From NCBI RefSeq assembly GCF_016307205.1, contig NZ_JAEIJD010000002.1:124001-188000 (forward strand): a stretch of DNA of 64,000 bases, read 5' to 3'. Numbering within the stretch: the stretch's first letter is position 1; each line of letters begins with the position of its first letter. Source of the DNA: Pontibaca salina. Lineage in GTDB: Bacteria > Pseudomonadota > Alphaproteobacteria > Rhodobacterales > Rhodobacteraceae. Positions 35,215-43,929 of the stretch are shown piece after piece. The notes under the pieces are model-generated. The model had not been told where the DNA came from, searched no databases, and was given only the letters and a program-made list of their open reading frames with translations. Position numbers and translations under genes: made by a program.

Positions 35215-36792
35215 ATGGCCAAAATTGCGTATATCCTCCTTTGTCACAAGGACCCCAAAGCGATCGTTCAGCAGGCCCAGCAACTGACGGCAGCTGGGGA
35301 TTGCATCGCAATCCACTTCGACGCCCGCGCCGATATGTGCGATTATCGCCAGATCCGTGATTCTTTGGCCGACAATCCCAATGTCGCCTTTGTGCGCCGA
35401 CGGATCAAGTGCGGTTGGGGGGAATGGTCGCTGGTACAGGCCACATTGCTGGCGATAGAAGCCGCAGTCGATGCGTATCCGTGCGCCACGCATTTCTATC
35501 TGATGTCCGGCGATTGCATGGCGATCAAGACGGCAGAATATGTCCATGCATTTCTCGATGGCACCGACGCTGACTTCATTGAAAGCCATGATTTTTTTGA
35601 GAGCGAGTGGATCAAGACCGGTCTCAAGGAAGAGCGGCTGATATATCGCCACTTCCTGAACGAGCGACGACACAAGCGCCTATTTTACGCCTCCGTCGCA
35701 TTCCAGAAGAAACTTGGGCTCCAGCGTCATTTACCCCCTGACATTCAGGTGCAGATCGGTAGCCAGTGGTGGTGTCTGCGCCGCACTACGATCGAGAAAA
35801 TTCTAGAAATGACCCGGCAACGTGCCGATTTAATGCGGTTTTGTCGTACAAGCTGGATTCCGGACGAAACCTTCTTCCAGACCTTGGTGCGCCATCTCGT
35901 CCCCGAGACGGAAATCCGCAACCGTACGCTGACCTTCTTGATGTTTTCAGACTATGGCATACCGGTCACCTTTTACAACGATCACTATGATCTGCTGCTG
36001 GCCCAGGATTATTTATTTGCCCGCAAGATCAGCCCCGAAGCGCATGATCTTAAGGCGCGGTTGGGCAGCCTTTACGCAGCAAAGGGCGTCCAGTTTCAGA
36101 TTTCGAACGAGGGGGCCAACCTGTTTCAGTTTCTGACCGAGCGTGGCCGGAGCGGTCGACGCTTTGCCAGGCGGTTCTGGGAAACCGAAAGCTCACTGGG
36201 GCGCGAGCGTGAGCTGATGATTGTGGCGTGCAAGAAATGGCACGTCGCGAAACGCCTTGTCGCCGGTATCCGCCAGAAAACAAACTTGCCGGCTGTCGAG
36301 TACTTATTCAATGAAGAGGAAACCCCGCTGCCGGATCTGGGCGGGATCCAGAGCACGCTAATAAAACGCGCCCGTCACAAGCGGGCACTGATTCGCATGC
36401 TGTTTGATTATTACGATACCGATCGTTTGATTATTTGCGCGGATCCAAGCGAACTTGGCCTGATGCATGATTTCTTTTCAGACCGCTCGGTGACGCGCCT
36501 GCTGGAAATTGAATGCCAGTTCACCGACACTGATCTGATTGGCCATGCGCGCCGGGTCGGGCTGTATGGCGAGCAGAGCGGCAGCGAAGCGCTTGTGCGC
36601 CTGCTCCCGGCGATCCGTAATGAGATCATGGATGAAAGCGACCGTATCCGCGATGCCGGTTTTCCCAACTACCAACGCATGCGAGAAACAGCGACCCCCG
36701 AAGAAAACGCAAGGCAGCTCTCCAAGTTTCTGACACTGTCCCACTTTGACGCACTGGCGATCGCACGCATTGAACATCTCTTCGCTGACTGA
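35215..36792 (+). CDS. GT14 (Branch) beta-1,6-N-acetylglucosaminyltransferase-like protein with DUF5928-type C-terminus
   Basis: 525 residues. The N-terminal half is a core-2/I-branching (GT14) domain: AYILLCHKDPKAIVQQAQQL, IHFDARADM, RRRIKCGWGEWSLVQATLLA, HFYLMSGDCMAIK and GSQWWCLRRTTIEKI. The C-terminal third (about 290-525) fits the DUF5928 region found on such proteins in Rhodobacteraceae. There is no signal peptide, so it acts in the cytosol or at the membrane face. ATG 35215 (MAKIAYILLC) starts right at the domain. The product glycan is not known. Confidence 0.87.
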   Translation: MAKIAYILLCHKDPKAIVQQAQQLTAAGDCIAIHFDARADMCDYRQIRDSLADNPNVAFVRRRIKCGWGEWSLVQATLLAIEAAVDAYPCATHFYLMSGDCMAIKTAEYVHAFLDGTDADFIESHDFFESEWIKTGLKEERLIYRHFLNERRHKRLFYASVAFQKKLGLQRHLPPDIQVQIGSQWWCLRRTTIEKILEMTRQRADLMRFCRTSWIPDETFFQTLVRHLVPETEIRNRTLTFLMFSDYGIPVTFYNDHYDLLLAQDYLFARKISPEAHDLKARLGSLYAAKGVQFQISNEGANLFQFLTERGRSGRRFARRFWETESSLGRERELMIVACKKWHVAKRLVAGIRQKTNLPAVEYLFNEEETPLPDLGGIQSTLIKRARHKRALIRMLFDYYDTDRLIICADPSELGLMHDFFSDRSVTRLLEIECQFTDTDLIGHARRVGLYGEQSGSEALVRLLPAIRNEIMDESDRIRDAGFPNYQRMRETATPEENARQLSKFLTLSHFDALAIARIEHLFAD

Positions 36793-36837
36793 GATGTTAG
36801 CCCGTATCCAAGAAGAACCTTGCGGGGTTTGTGCGCA

Positions 36838-37995
36838 TCACTTGCTGAGCGACAACAGCCCGCCCGGCTGGCGCTGGATTTTCCCATCGATTTCCAGATC
36901 GACCAACGTCGGGCCGACACGTCCAGCAGGCATCGCCAGATCGCGGATCAGTTGATCTTCGGCGACAGGCGAGGGGCCGAGACGTGATAGGATTTGCTGG
37001 TGCAGTGCTGCAGTTTCGCGCAGGCTGCGTTTTCGAGATGGCGGTGGCGGTGGAGCGGTGACGGTGGCCGCGCAGTCTCGCAGATCACGCTGCGCCGGGG
37101 CCGAAGCGGGCAGGGCGGCGATCACATCGGCCGCATTGCGCACCAATTGTGCGCCGTCGCGAATCAACATGTTGCAGCCGGCAGCACGCGCGTCGAAGGG
37201 ATGGCCCGGAACTGCCAAAACGTCGCGCCCCTGATCTAGCGCATCCCGCGCGGTGATCAGGCTGCCGGATTTAGCGGCTGCCTCAACCACGATGACGGCC
37301 TGCGAAACGCCTGATATGATTCGATTGCGGCGCGGAAAGTGGCGCGCTTGCGGTGCCATGCCCATCGGTTGTTCCGATAGGAGCAGCCCATTGCGTGCAA
37401 TATCGTGGGTCAGCTTGGTATTTTCAGCCGGATAGAACGTGTCGACACCCCCTGCCAGAACCGCCACGGTGCCGGTTTGCAACGCCGCCAGATGCGCCGC
37501 CGTGTCGATCCCGCGCGCCAGGCCGGACACCACCAAAAAACCTTGTTCACCCAGTTCTTGGGCAAGGCTGCGCGCCATCCGGGTGCCTAAGGACGAGGCA
37601 TTGCGCGCACCGACCAGCGCCAGCATCGGGCGCGAAAGCAGCGCCGAATCGCCAATCGCCCACATTAGCGGCGGCGCATCGGCTATTTCGGCCAGCATTG
37701 GCGGATAATGTTGGTCACCAAGGCACAACAGCTGCGCACCGGCCGACTTGGCGGCGCTGAGTTCGGCGTGGATGATGCCCGGTGGGCAGGCTTCATAGCC
37801 CTCGACCCCGGCGGCGCGCGCAACCTCGGGCAATGCGACCAAAGCGGCTTGCGCGGTTCCATGCTCGGCCAGCAGACGCTGGAAGGTTGCCACCCCCACA
37901 CGGCGCGAACGCAACAGGCGGAGCCAAGAAAACCGATCCTCTTCCGTGGTGGGTGAGAGTTGGGGGTGAGTGGAAGAAGATTGCTCCTCGGTCAT
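36838..37995 (-). CDS. dprA: DNA-processing protein DprA
   Basis: A 385-residue DprA/Smf, which loads RecA on incoming single-stranded DNA during natural transformation and in gene-transfer-agent uptake. The Rossmann-like core shows ALVGARNASSLGTRMARSLA, VVSGLARGIDTAAHLAAL, AVLAGGVDTFYPAEN, FPRRNRIISGVSQAVIVVEA and KSGSLITARDALDQGRDVLA. A winged-helix C-terminus follows a Pro-rich linker. ATG 37995 (MTEEQSSS) has GGAG six bases before it. A CtrA-like box lies 44 bases upstream. Confidence 0.95.
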   Translation of the reverse strand: MTEEQSSSTHPQLSPTTEEDRFSWLRLLRSRRVGVATFQRLLAEHGTAQAALVALPEVARAAGVEGYEACPPGIIHAELSAAKSAGAQLLCLGDQHYPPMLAEIADAPPLMWAIGDSALLSRPMLALVGARNASSLGTRMARSLAQELGEQGFLVVSGLARGIDTAAHLAALQTGTVAVLAGGVDTFYPAENTKLTHDIARNGLLLSEQPMGMAPQARHFPRRNRIISGVSQAVIVVEAAAKSGSLITARDALDQGRDVLAVPGHPFDARAAGCNMLIRDGAQLVRNAADVIAALPASAPAQRDLRDCAATVTAPPPPPSRKRSLRETAALHQQILSRLGPSPVAEDQLIRDLAMPAGRVGPTLVDLEIDGKIQRQPGGLLSLSK

Positions 37996-38038
37996 CCGAC
38001 GCTCCGCCTGATTGCCGCATCGGTTTAATCCCAAGAAG

Positions 38039-38054
38039 GTTAACGGAAGGTAAA
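38039..38054 (-). promoter_or_regulatory. dprA: CtrA-like box upstream of dprA
   Basis: On the minus strand TTTA-CCTTCCG-TTAAC matches the CtrA consensus TTAA-N7-TTAAC at eight of nine positions, 44 bases before the dprA ATG and in the same orientation. dprA is reported to be CtrA-dependent in Rhodobacter capsulatus. Confidence 0.45.
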
Positions 38055-38104
38055 TCCGCCAGAGGTCTTCGGCGCGGTCGCCCCGAGGGCAGGGGCAGGC
38101 GTGC

Positions 38105-39529
38105 TCAGGAAGTGGAAGATCCGCCAACTGTCAGACCGTCGATCAGCACGGTTGGCTGGCCCACACCGACCGGCACCCATTGCCCCGCCTTGCCACAATT
38201 GCCCATGCCGGGATCCAGCGCCATATCGTTGCCAAGGGCGCGGATCCGGTGCAGCGCGGTGGCGCCGTCGCCGATCAGCGTTGCACCCTTAACCGGAGCC
38301 CCAATCTTGCCGTTTTTTACGCGATAGGCCTCGGTACAGGAGAAGACGAATTTGCCATTGGTGATATCGACCTGCCCGCCACCGAATCCGACAGCCCAGA
38401 TGCCGTCTTTTATATCAGCCACCAAAGCCGCCGGATCGGCGTCGCCGCCCAGCATATAGGTGTTGGTCATGCGCGGCATTGGCGGGTGAGCATAGCTTTG
38501 GCGTCGGCCGTTGCCGGTGGGCTGCACCCCCATCAACCGGGCATTCTGACGGTCCTGCATAAAGCCGACCAACACACCGTCTTCGATCAGCACATTGCGC
38601 GCCGATGGGGTGCCCTCGTCATCGAAAGTCAGTGAACCGCGTCTGTCGGGAATCGTGCCGTCATCCAGTATCGTGACGCCGCGCGCCGCGACCTGCTGGC
38701 CCATCAATCCGGCGAATGCACTTGATCCTTTGCGGTTGAAATCGCCCTCAAGACCATGGCCGACCGCTTCGTGCAGCAAGATACCGGGCCATCCGGGGCC
38801 AAGCGCGACCTCCATGACACCGGCAGGGGCGGGTTCCGCGTCCACGTTCACCAAGGCAATGCGCAATGCTTCGCGGGCCTTGTCCTGCCAGCTGGCGGGG
38901 TCGATCAGCCCATCCAGTCCGACCCGCCCGCCACCGCCCGCCGAGCCGCTTTCGCGGCGCCCGTCCTGCTCGACGATCACCGACACGTTGACGCGGCTCA
39001 TGGGGCGCACATCGCGCAGATGCACGCCGTCGGGGCGCAGAATCTCAACCTCCTGAAGCGAAGCCGCTAAAGTTGCGGAAACCTGCACCACACGTGGGTC
39101 CAGATCGCGCGCAAAGGCATCAATTTCCCGGAGGGTCTCGATCTTGACCGGAAAGGCGATACCGTCGATCGGGTCGGCGTCACCATAAAGATGACGGTTG
39201 GTGGCACGTGGCGCATCGGCCCAAGTGCCGCCGCCTTCGCCAACGGCCAGCCGCGCAGTTTCGGCGGCACGTCGCAATGAGGCCATGCTGACGTCAGTGG
39301 AATGGGCGTAGCCGGAGACCTCGCCGCGCACCGCGCGTAACCCAAACCCTTCAGCGGCATCATAACTGGCGGTCCGCAAGCGCCCGTCGTCAAAAACAAG
39401 CGCCTCGGAACGCTGCCGTTCCGCAAAGATTTCACCGTCGTCGGCCCCATCGGTTGCGCCGCGCAACACGGTCAGAGCGTCGTCCAGAGGAAGGTCAGCG
39501 TCAAAGGGGCGAAAGAGTGAGTCGGACAT
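38105..39529 (-). CDS. tldD: metalloprotease TldD
   Basis: A 474-residue TldD, which with TldE/PmbA forms a zinc protease acting on small peptides such as modified peptides and antitoxins. The HExxxH motif lies in LLHEAVGHGLEGDFNRKG (about residues 253-270). Other landmarks are YAHPPMPRMTNTYMLGGD and the C-terminal DPGMGNCGKAGQWVPVGVGQ with a metal-site Cys. The partner tldE is not in the window. A perfect FNR-type box lies 18 bases before the start. Length is typical. Confidence 0.96.
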   Translation of the reverse strand: MSDSLFRPFDADLPLDDALTVLRGATDGADDGEIFAERQRSEALVFDDGRLRTASYDAAEGFGLRAVRGEVSGYAHSTDVSMASLRRAAETARLAVGEGGGTWADAPRATNRHLYGDADPIDGIAFPVKIETLREIDAFARDLDPRVVQVSATLAASLQEVEILRPDGVHLRDVRPMSRVNVSVIVEQDGRRESGSAGGGGRVGLDGLIDPASWQDKAREALRIALVNVDAEPAPAGVMEVALGPGWPGILLHEAVGHGLEGDFNRKGSSAFAGLMGQQVAARGVTILDDGTIPDRRGSLTFDDEGTPSARNVLIEDGVLVGFMQDRQNARLMGVQPTGNGRRQSYAHPPMPRMTNTYMLGGDADPAALVADIKDGIWAVGFGGGQVDITNGKFVFSCTEAYRVKNGKIGAPVKGATLIGDGATALHRIRALGNDMALDPGMGNCGKAGQWVPVGVGQPTVLIDGLTVGGSSTS

Positions 39530-39546
39530 GGAAAAATCCTCAGAAT

Positions 39547-39560
39547 TTGATTTAAATCAA
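39547..39560. promoter_or_regulatory. perfect FNR/FnrL box
   Basis: TTGAT-TTAA-ATCAA, an exact match to TTGAT-N4-ATCAA. It lies in the divergent interval between tldD (ATG 18 bases away) and ctaC (ATG 148 bases away). Confidence 0.65.
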
Positions 39561-39609
39561 AAAAACGCCTGCGAGACGCCATCAGAAGTCTTTATCTGAC
39601 ACGCAGAAC

Positions 39610-39623
39610 ATGATTATCATCAG
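39610..39623. promoter_or_regulatory. second, weaker FNR-type box
   Basis: ATGAT-TATC-ATCAG keeps the TGAT-N4-ATCA core (eight of ten consensus bases). Its centre is 63 bases, about six helical turns, from the perfect box. Confidence 0.4.
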
Positions 39624-39707
39624 CACGAATGACAACGGGGGGGTCACGTTTTGTGATTACGCCCAATTCGGCACGAGACCAATGCGATTAACCGATCAGG
39701 ACACAAA

Positions 39708-40577
39708 ATGAAGCACGCTTTGACGATTTCTGGGCTTTTCGCTGCCCTCTCCGCCCTGCCTGCTATGGCTCAGGGCACTCTGGAAACCATTGGTAAGCCG
39801 GTGCAGGGAGGGCTTAATTTCCAGCCTGCGGTGTCTGAGGTTGCCCATGATCAGCAGTGGTTGGATTGGATGATTCTGGTGATCATCGCAGCAATCTGCC
39901 TTCTTGTGACCGTCTTGCTGCTTTATGTGATCGTTCGTTATAATCGCCGTGCCAATCCAACGCCGGCGCGTTTCACCCATCATACGCCTATAGAGATCGC
40001 CTGGACGGTGATTCCCATTATCATCCTGATTTTCATCGGTGCGTTCTCGCTTCCGGTGCTGTTCAAGCAGCAGGAAATCCCCAAGGCCGATATCACAATC
40101 AAGGCGATCGGCAACCAATGGTATTGGAGCTATGAATATGTCGATCACGATTTCGGCTTCGATAGTTTCATGATTGGGCTGGGCTCCAAAGTGTTGACCG
40201 ACGACGTGGCGGCCGAGTTGGAAGAGGCCGGATACAGTCGGGACGAGTTTCTGCTGGCAACCGACACCGCAGTGGTCGTTCCGGTTGACAAGACAATCGT
40301 CGTGCAGGTCACTGGCTCAGATGTGATCCACAGCTGGTTCGTACCATCCTTCGGCGTCAAGCAGGACGCGGTGCCCGGGCGTCTGGCAGAGCTATGGTTC
40401 GCGGCTGAGAAGGAAGGCATCTATTTCGGCCAGTGCTCCGAACTCTGCGGCAAGGATCACGCCTATATGCCGATCACCGTCAAGGTCGTTAGCCAAGAGG
40501 AATATGACACATGGCTGGACGACGCGATCGAAGAATATGCCGGCGTGCCACGCAATTTCGACATGGCTGCAAATTGA
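39708..40577 (+). CDS. ctaC: cytochrome c oxidase (aa3-type) subunit II
   Basis: A 289-residue subunit II that accepts electrons from cytochrome c. A signal peptide ends at AMAQG; two membrane helices lie at about residues 60-82 and 100-122. The periplasmic cupredoxin domain carries the CuA site: [15 protein letters not shown] supplies His, and [15 protein letters not shown] supplies Cys, Glu, Cys, His and Met. The WYWSYEY aromatic entry region is present. AGGACACAAA precedes the ATG. It heads the cta cluster. Confidence 0.97.
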   Translation: MKHALTISGLFAALSALPAMAQGTLETIGKPVQGGLNFQPAVSEVAHDQQWLDWMILVIIAAICLLVTVLLLYVIVRYNRRANPTPARFTHHTPIEIAWTVIPIIILIFIGAFSLPVLFKQQEIPKADITIKAIGNQWYWSYEYVDHDFGFDSFMIGLGSKVLTDDVAAELEEAGYSRDEFLLATDTAVVVPVDKTIVVQVTGSDVIHSWFVPSFGVKQDAVPGRLAELWFAAEKEGIYFGQCSELCGKDHAYMPITVKVVSQEEYDTWLDDAIEEYAGVPRNFDMAAN

Positions 40578-40626
40578 TCACCGAGTGGCGCGGCCGGTCC
40601 ACGCCGCGCTTCTTTAGGGAATAGAA

Positions 40627-41568
40627 ATGTCCGACGTCAGCTATAATTCAGGCACCAGCGAAAACGAGGCCCAGTTCGGCGATTTCATCGAACTGCTCAA
40701 GCCGCGTGTGATGTCGCTGGTGGTGTTTACGGCTTTTGTGGGGCTGATTGCCGCTCCGGTGCCGGTGCATCCGCTGATCGGTTTTTGCGCGATTCTATTC
40801 ATCGCTTTGGGCGGGGGCGCGTCGGGTGCGCTGAATATGTGGTGGGACGCCGATATCGACCGGATCATGCGCCGCACGCGCAAACGTCCGATCCCCGCCG
40901 GCAAGATCAGCAAAGAAGACACAATGGCGCTGGGGTGTGCGCTGGCAGGCATGTCGGTGATGATGCTGTGCTTGGCCACCAACCTCATGGCCGGGGCGAT
41001 GCTGGCCTTTACAATTTTCTTTTATGTCGTCGTTTACTCGATGTGGCTGAAACGCGCGACACCACAGAACATTGTTATCGGCGGTGCCGCCGGAGCCTTT
41101 CCGCCGGTGATCGGCTGGCTGGCCGCGACCGGGTCGATGGCGGTGGAGCCTTGGCTGATGTTCGCATTGGTTTTCATGTGGACGCCGCCGCATTTCTGGG
41201 CATTGGCGCTATTCATGCGCAATGATTATGATGATGCAGGGGTGCCGATGCTGACGGTGACCCATGGTCGGCCAACAACGCGGCGCCACATTCTGGGCTA
41301 CACGATTGTGCTGGCTTTGCTCGCAGTTGGGGCAGCATTTACCGAAATAGGCGGTCCAATCTATCTCGTGGTTGCGGTGGTCATGAACCTCGCATTCTTG
41401 CTCGGAGCTTGGCGGATATGGCGCCGCGACGAGGTGATGGCCGAGGCGGATAACTACGCCGCCGAACGTGGTTTTTTCAAGCTGTCCTTGCTGTACCTTT
41501 TCCTGCATTTCCTCGCCATTTTAGCCGAGGCATTGTTGAAGCCCTTGGGGCTGGGTGGCTGGGCATGA
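40627..41568 (+). CDS. ctaB: protoheme IX farnesyltransferase (heme O synthase)
   Basis: A 313-residue UbiA-family membrane enzyme that adds a farnesyl group to heme b for heme a3 synthesis. The prenyl-diphosphate site is [20 protein letters not shown] (NxxxDxxxD), with [13 protein letters not shown] before it. The second site reads [16 protein letters not shown]. About eight to nine membrane helices are visible. Its stop overlaps the start of a 55-residue ORF (ATGA). Confidence 0.96.
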   Translation: MSDVSYNSGTSENEAQFGDFIELLKPRVMSLVVFTAFVGLIAAPVPVHPLIGFCAILFIALGGGASGALNMWWDADIDRIMRRTRKRPIPAGKISKEDTMALGCALAGMSVMMLCLATNLMAGAMLAFTIFFYVVVYSMWLKRATPQNIVIGGAAGAFPPVIGWLAATGSMAVEPWLMFALVFMWTPPHFWALALFMRNDYDDAGVPMLTVTHGRPTTRRHILGYTIVLALLAVGAAFTEIGGPIYLVVAVVMNLAFLLGAWRIWRRDEVMAEADNYAAERGFFKLSLLYLFLHFLAILAEALLKPLGLGGWA

Positions 41569-41732
41569 GTTTTAAAAAGGCCACGCATGAGTTGCATCAC
41601 CGCCGCTTGGGCCGCAATGTAGGCTTGGCATTGGTTCTGATCGCGTTCATCGGGATCGTATTTGGATTGACGGTGGTGAAAGTCACCAGCGGTGCGTTTG
41701 AATCGCCAAGCGTGCAGCAAGAGGGGGGGTAA
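41565..41732 (+). CDS. small single-helix membrane protein of the cta cluster (CoxF-like)
   Basis: 55 residues: a His/Arg-rich cytoplasmic N-terminus ([18 protein letters not shown]), one membrane helix ([20 protein letters not shown]) and a short periplasmic tail. The ATG overlaps the ctaB stop and the stop is two bases before ctaG, so it is surely translated with them. A small ORF at this position is usual in Rhodobacter and Paracoccus cta clusters. It probably aids oxidase assembly. Confidence 0.8.
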   Translation: MSFKKATHELHHRRLGRNVGLALVLIAFIGIVFGLTVVKVTSGAFESPSVQQEGG

Positions 41733-41734
41733 CG

Positions 41735-42298
41735 ATGCAGGGCTCGCAGAAAACCCTAATCGGGCTTGTCGGGGTGGTGCTGTTTATGGGCGGCATGGCG
41801 TGGGCTGCGGTGCCGTTCTACGATTGGTTTTGCCGCGTTACCGGTTTTTCAGGGACTACGAACATTGCCGAGGCGAGTTCAGCCACAGTTCTGGATAAGA
41901 CCATCAATGTTCGCTTTGACGGCACACTGGACCGTGACATGCCGTGGACCTTCAAGCCGGTAGAGCGGGAAATGGAATTGCGCATCGGGGAAACCGGATT
42001 GGCCTTTTACGAGGCTTACAATCCGACCGACCGACCCGTCGCCGGTTCGGCGAGTTATAACGTTTTCCCCTATGAGGCGGGCGGGTTTTTCACCAAGATC
42101 GATTGTTTCTGCTTTGAACAGCAGGTGTTACAACCGGGAGAGCGGGTGCAGATGCCAGTGACTTTCTATGTCGATCCGGAAATCACCACCGACCGGAACG
42201 CCAAATACGTGCATTCAATCACGCTATCTTACACATTCTACGAGATTGACCTACCCGAGGGCTATGCGGCCCTTGATGAAAACCAAGAAAAACTGTGA
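41735..42298 (+). CDS. ctaG: cytochrome c oxidase assembly protein CtaG/Cox11
   Basis: A 187-residue copper chaperone that delivers copper to CuB of subunit I. One N-terminal membrane helix (about 8-26) is followed by the conserved VPFYDWFCRVTGFSGTT and the periplasmic Ig-like domain. The copper motif CFCFEQQ (Cys pair) lies near residue 128, and QMPVTFYVDP follows. It sits between the small CoxF-like ORF and ctaE. Confidence 0.97.
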   Translation: MQGSQKTLIGLVGVVLFMGGMAWAAVPFYDWFCRVTGFSGTTNIAEASSATVLDKTINVRFDGTLDRDMPWTFKPVEREMELRIGETGLAFYEAYNPTDRPVAGSASYNVFPYEAGGFFTKIDCFCFEQQVLQPGERVQMPVTFYVDPEITTDRNAKYVHSITLSYTFYEIDLPEGYAALDENQEKL

Positions 42299-42331
42299 AG
42301 CAAGAGCGCCGCAAGGTGAGGGACAACTAAT

Positions 42332-43147
42332 ATGGCACATGCGAAGACTCACGACTACCACATTCTGACACCGTCGATCTGGCCGCTGATCGGCGCGATT
42401 TCGGGGTTCGCCCTGTTGGCGGGCGGCGTTCTGTGGATGCATTCAATCACGCCTTGGGTGTTCTGGGCCGGCTTTGTCGGCGTGCTGTACACTATGTTTG
42501 CCTGGTGGGTAGAGGTGGTGCAGGAAAGCCGGATCGGTGATCACACCCCGGTTGTGCGGATCGGCCTGCGCTATGGCGTGATTTTGTTCATCACCTCTGA
42601 AGTGATGTTCTTTTTCGCTTGGTTCTGGTCGTTCTTCAAACATGCAATTTACCCGATGCAGGATTATGTAGGGACCGAGTATGTCCAGCCGGAAATCTTT
42701 GCGGTCGATGCCTTTCACCTGCCATTGATAAACACCATATTGCTGTTGCTCTCGGGCTGTGCCGTAACTTGGGCACACCACGCTTTGGTGCATGGCAACA
42801 ACCGCCGCGACCTGATCACCGGATTGGCGCTTTCAATTGCTCTGGGTGTCGCCTTTACCGGGTTTCAGGCCTATGAATATCGCGAATTGCTGCTGCATCA
42901 CGATTGGACCTTTGGCGGCGACCAGTACTATTCGAACTTCTTCATGCTGACCGGATTTCACGGATTTCACGTGATTATCGGCACCATCTTCTTGGCCGTC
43001 TGCCTTGTGCGGGCGTTACAGGGTGATTTCACTCAAGAGCATCACGTGGGCTTCGAGGCAGCCGCCTGGTATTGGCATTTCGTTGATGTGGTCTGGCTGT
43101 TCCTGTTCTTCGCCGTCTATGTCTGGGGCAACGCGGTGATGTTGTAA
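42332..43147 (+). CDS. ctaE: cytochrome c oxidase (aa3-type) subunit III
   Basis: A 271-residue seven-helix subunit III. Motifs are [40 protein letters not shown] with the conserved Glu, [13 protein letters not shown] and [16 protein letters not shown]. The end reads [19 protein letters not shown]. It stabilises the active site of subunit I during turnover. It is the last structural gene before a large palindrome and SURF1. ctaD (subunit I) is not in the window. Confidence 0.97.
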   Translation: MAHAKTHDYHILTPSIWPLIGAISGFALLAGGVLWMHSITPWVFWAGFVGVLYTMFAWWVEVVQESRIGDHTPVVRIGLRYGVILFITSEVMFFFAWFWSFFKHAIYPMQDYVGTEYVQPEIFAVDAFHLPLINTILLLLSGCAVTWAHHALVHGNNRRDLITGLALSIALGVAFTGFQAYEYRELLLHHDWTFGGDQYYSNFFMLTGFHGFHVIIGTIFLAVCLVRALQGDFTQEHHVGFEAAAWYWHFVDVVWLFLFFAVYVWGNAVML

Positions 43148-43198
43148 CCTGCACCCCAGGTGCGATTGCGGTTGAAAAACTGCTACCATACCGTAACA

Positions 43199-43228
43199 CA
43201 CAGGCGCGCGGAGCTCCGCGCGCCTGTG
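43199..43228. terminator. 30-base perfect palindrome between ctaE and SURF1
   Basis: CACAGGCGCGCGGAG is followed directly by its exact reverse complement. As RNA it would fold into a GC-rich stem of about 13 bp with a tight loop, followed by CTTTCA rather than a U-run. It may stop or stabilise the ctaE transcript 3' end, or act as a protein site. SURF1 begins 23 bases later. Confidence 0.5.
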
Positions 43229-43250
43229 CTTTCACCAGACCGGTTTATAC

Positions 43251-43922
43251 ATGCGCCGCATCCTCTTCTTGCTTGTTTTCGGCATCGCCGGAACCGCCAC
43301 CCTGATCGGGTTGGGTGTCTGGCAGATGAACCGGTTGGCATGGAAGCACAGCGTCCTCACCGAGATCGATCGCCGCATCGCCGCAGACCCGGTCACGCTG
43401 CCGGTCAATCCTGATCCCGAGGCTGATAAATATATGCCGGTTCAGGTCACGGGTCGCGTCGGCAGTGAAGAACTGCACGTGCTGGTGTCGATCAAGCATG
43501 TTGGCCCGGGATACCGATTGATCGCGCCGTTTGTGACCGATGAGGGGCGGCGCATTCTGCTGGATCGCGGCTTTGTTCCATCCGATGAAAAGGACGCGCC
43601 GCGCAACCATGGTGCGATGACGGTCACCGGCAATCTCCACTGGCCGCAAGAGAGCGACAGTTATACACCCGAGACAGAGTTCGACACCAATATCTGGTAT
43701 GCCCGCGATGTCCCGGCAATGGCGGCCGCGCTCGAGACCGAGCCTGTAATGCTGGTCGCGCGTAATTCGACTGGGCCGGCGGTGACAGCGCTTCCAGTGG
43801 ACACGCGCGGTATACCGAACGATCACTTGCAATATGCCATAACCTGGTTTTCGCTGGCCCTGATCTGGGTTGCGATGACCGCCTCATTCCTGTGGCGCAC
43901 CCGCGCCCGCAAGACAGGCTGA
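43251..43922 (+). CDS. surf1: SURF1 family oxidase assembly protein
   Basis: A 223-residue Surf1 (Shy1) protein that helps insert heme a into subunit I. Two membrane helices lie at the ends (about residues 3-21 and 195-213). Diagnostic stretches are TLIGLGVWQMNRLAWK, GYRLIAPFVTDEGRRILLDR with the GFVP that follows, and the C-terminal PNDHLQYAITWFSLALIW. It lies downstream of ctaE past a perfect palindrome, so it may be transcribed partly independently. Confidence 0.94.
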   Translation: MRRILFLLVFGIAGTATLIGLGVWQMNRLAWKHSVLTEIDRRIAADPVTLPVNPDPEADKYMPVQVTGRVGSEELHVLVSIKHVGPGYRLIAPFVTDEGRRILLDRGFVPSDEKDAPRNHGAMTVTGNLHWPQESDSYTPETEFDTNIWYARDVPAMAAALETEPVMLVARNSTGPAVTALPVDTRGIPNDHLQYAITWFSLALIWVAMTASFLWRTRARKTG

Positions 43923-43929
43923 AAAGACG

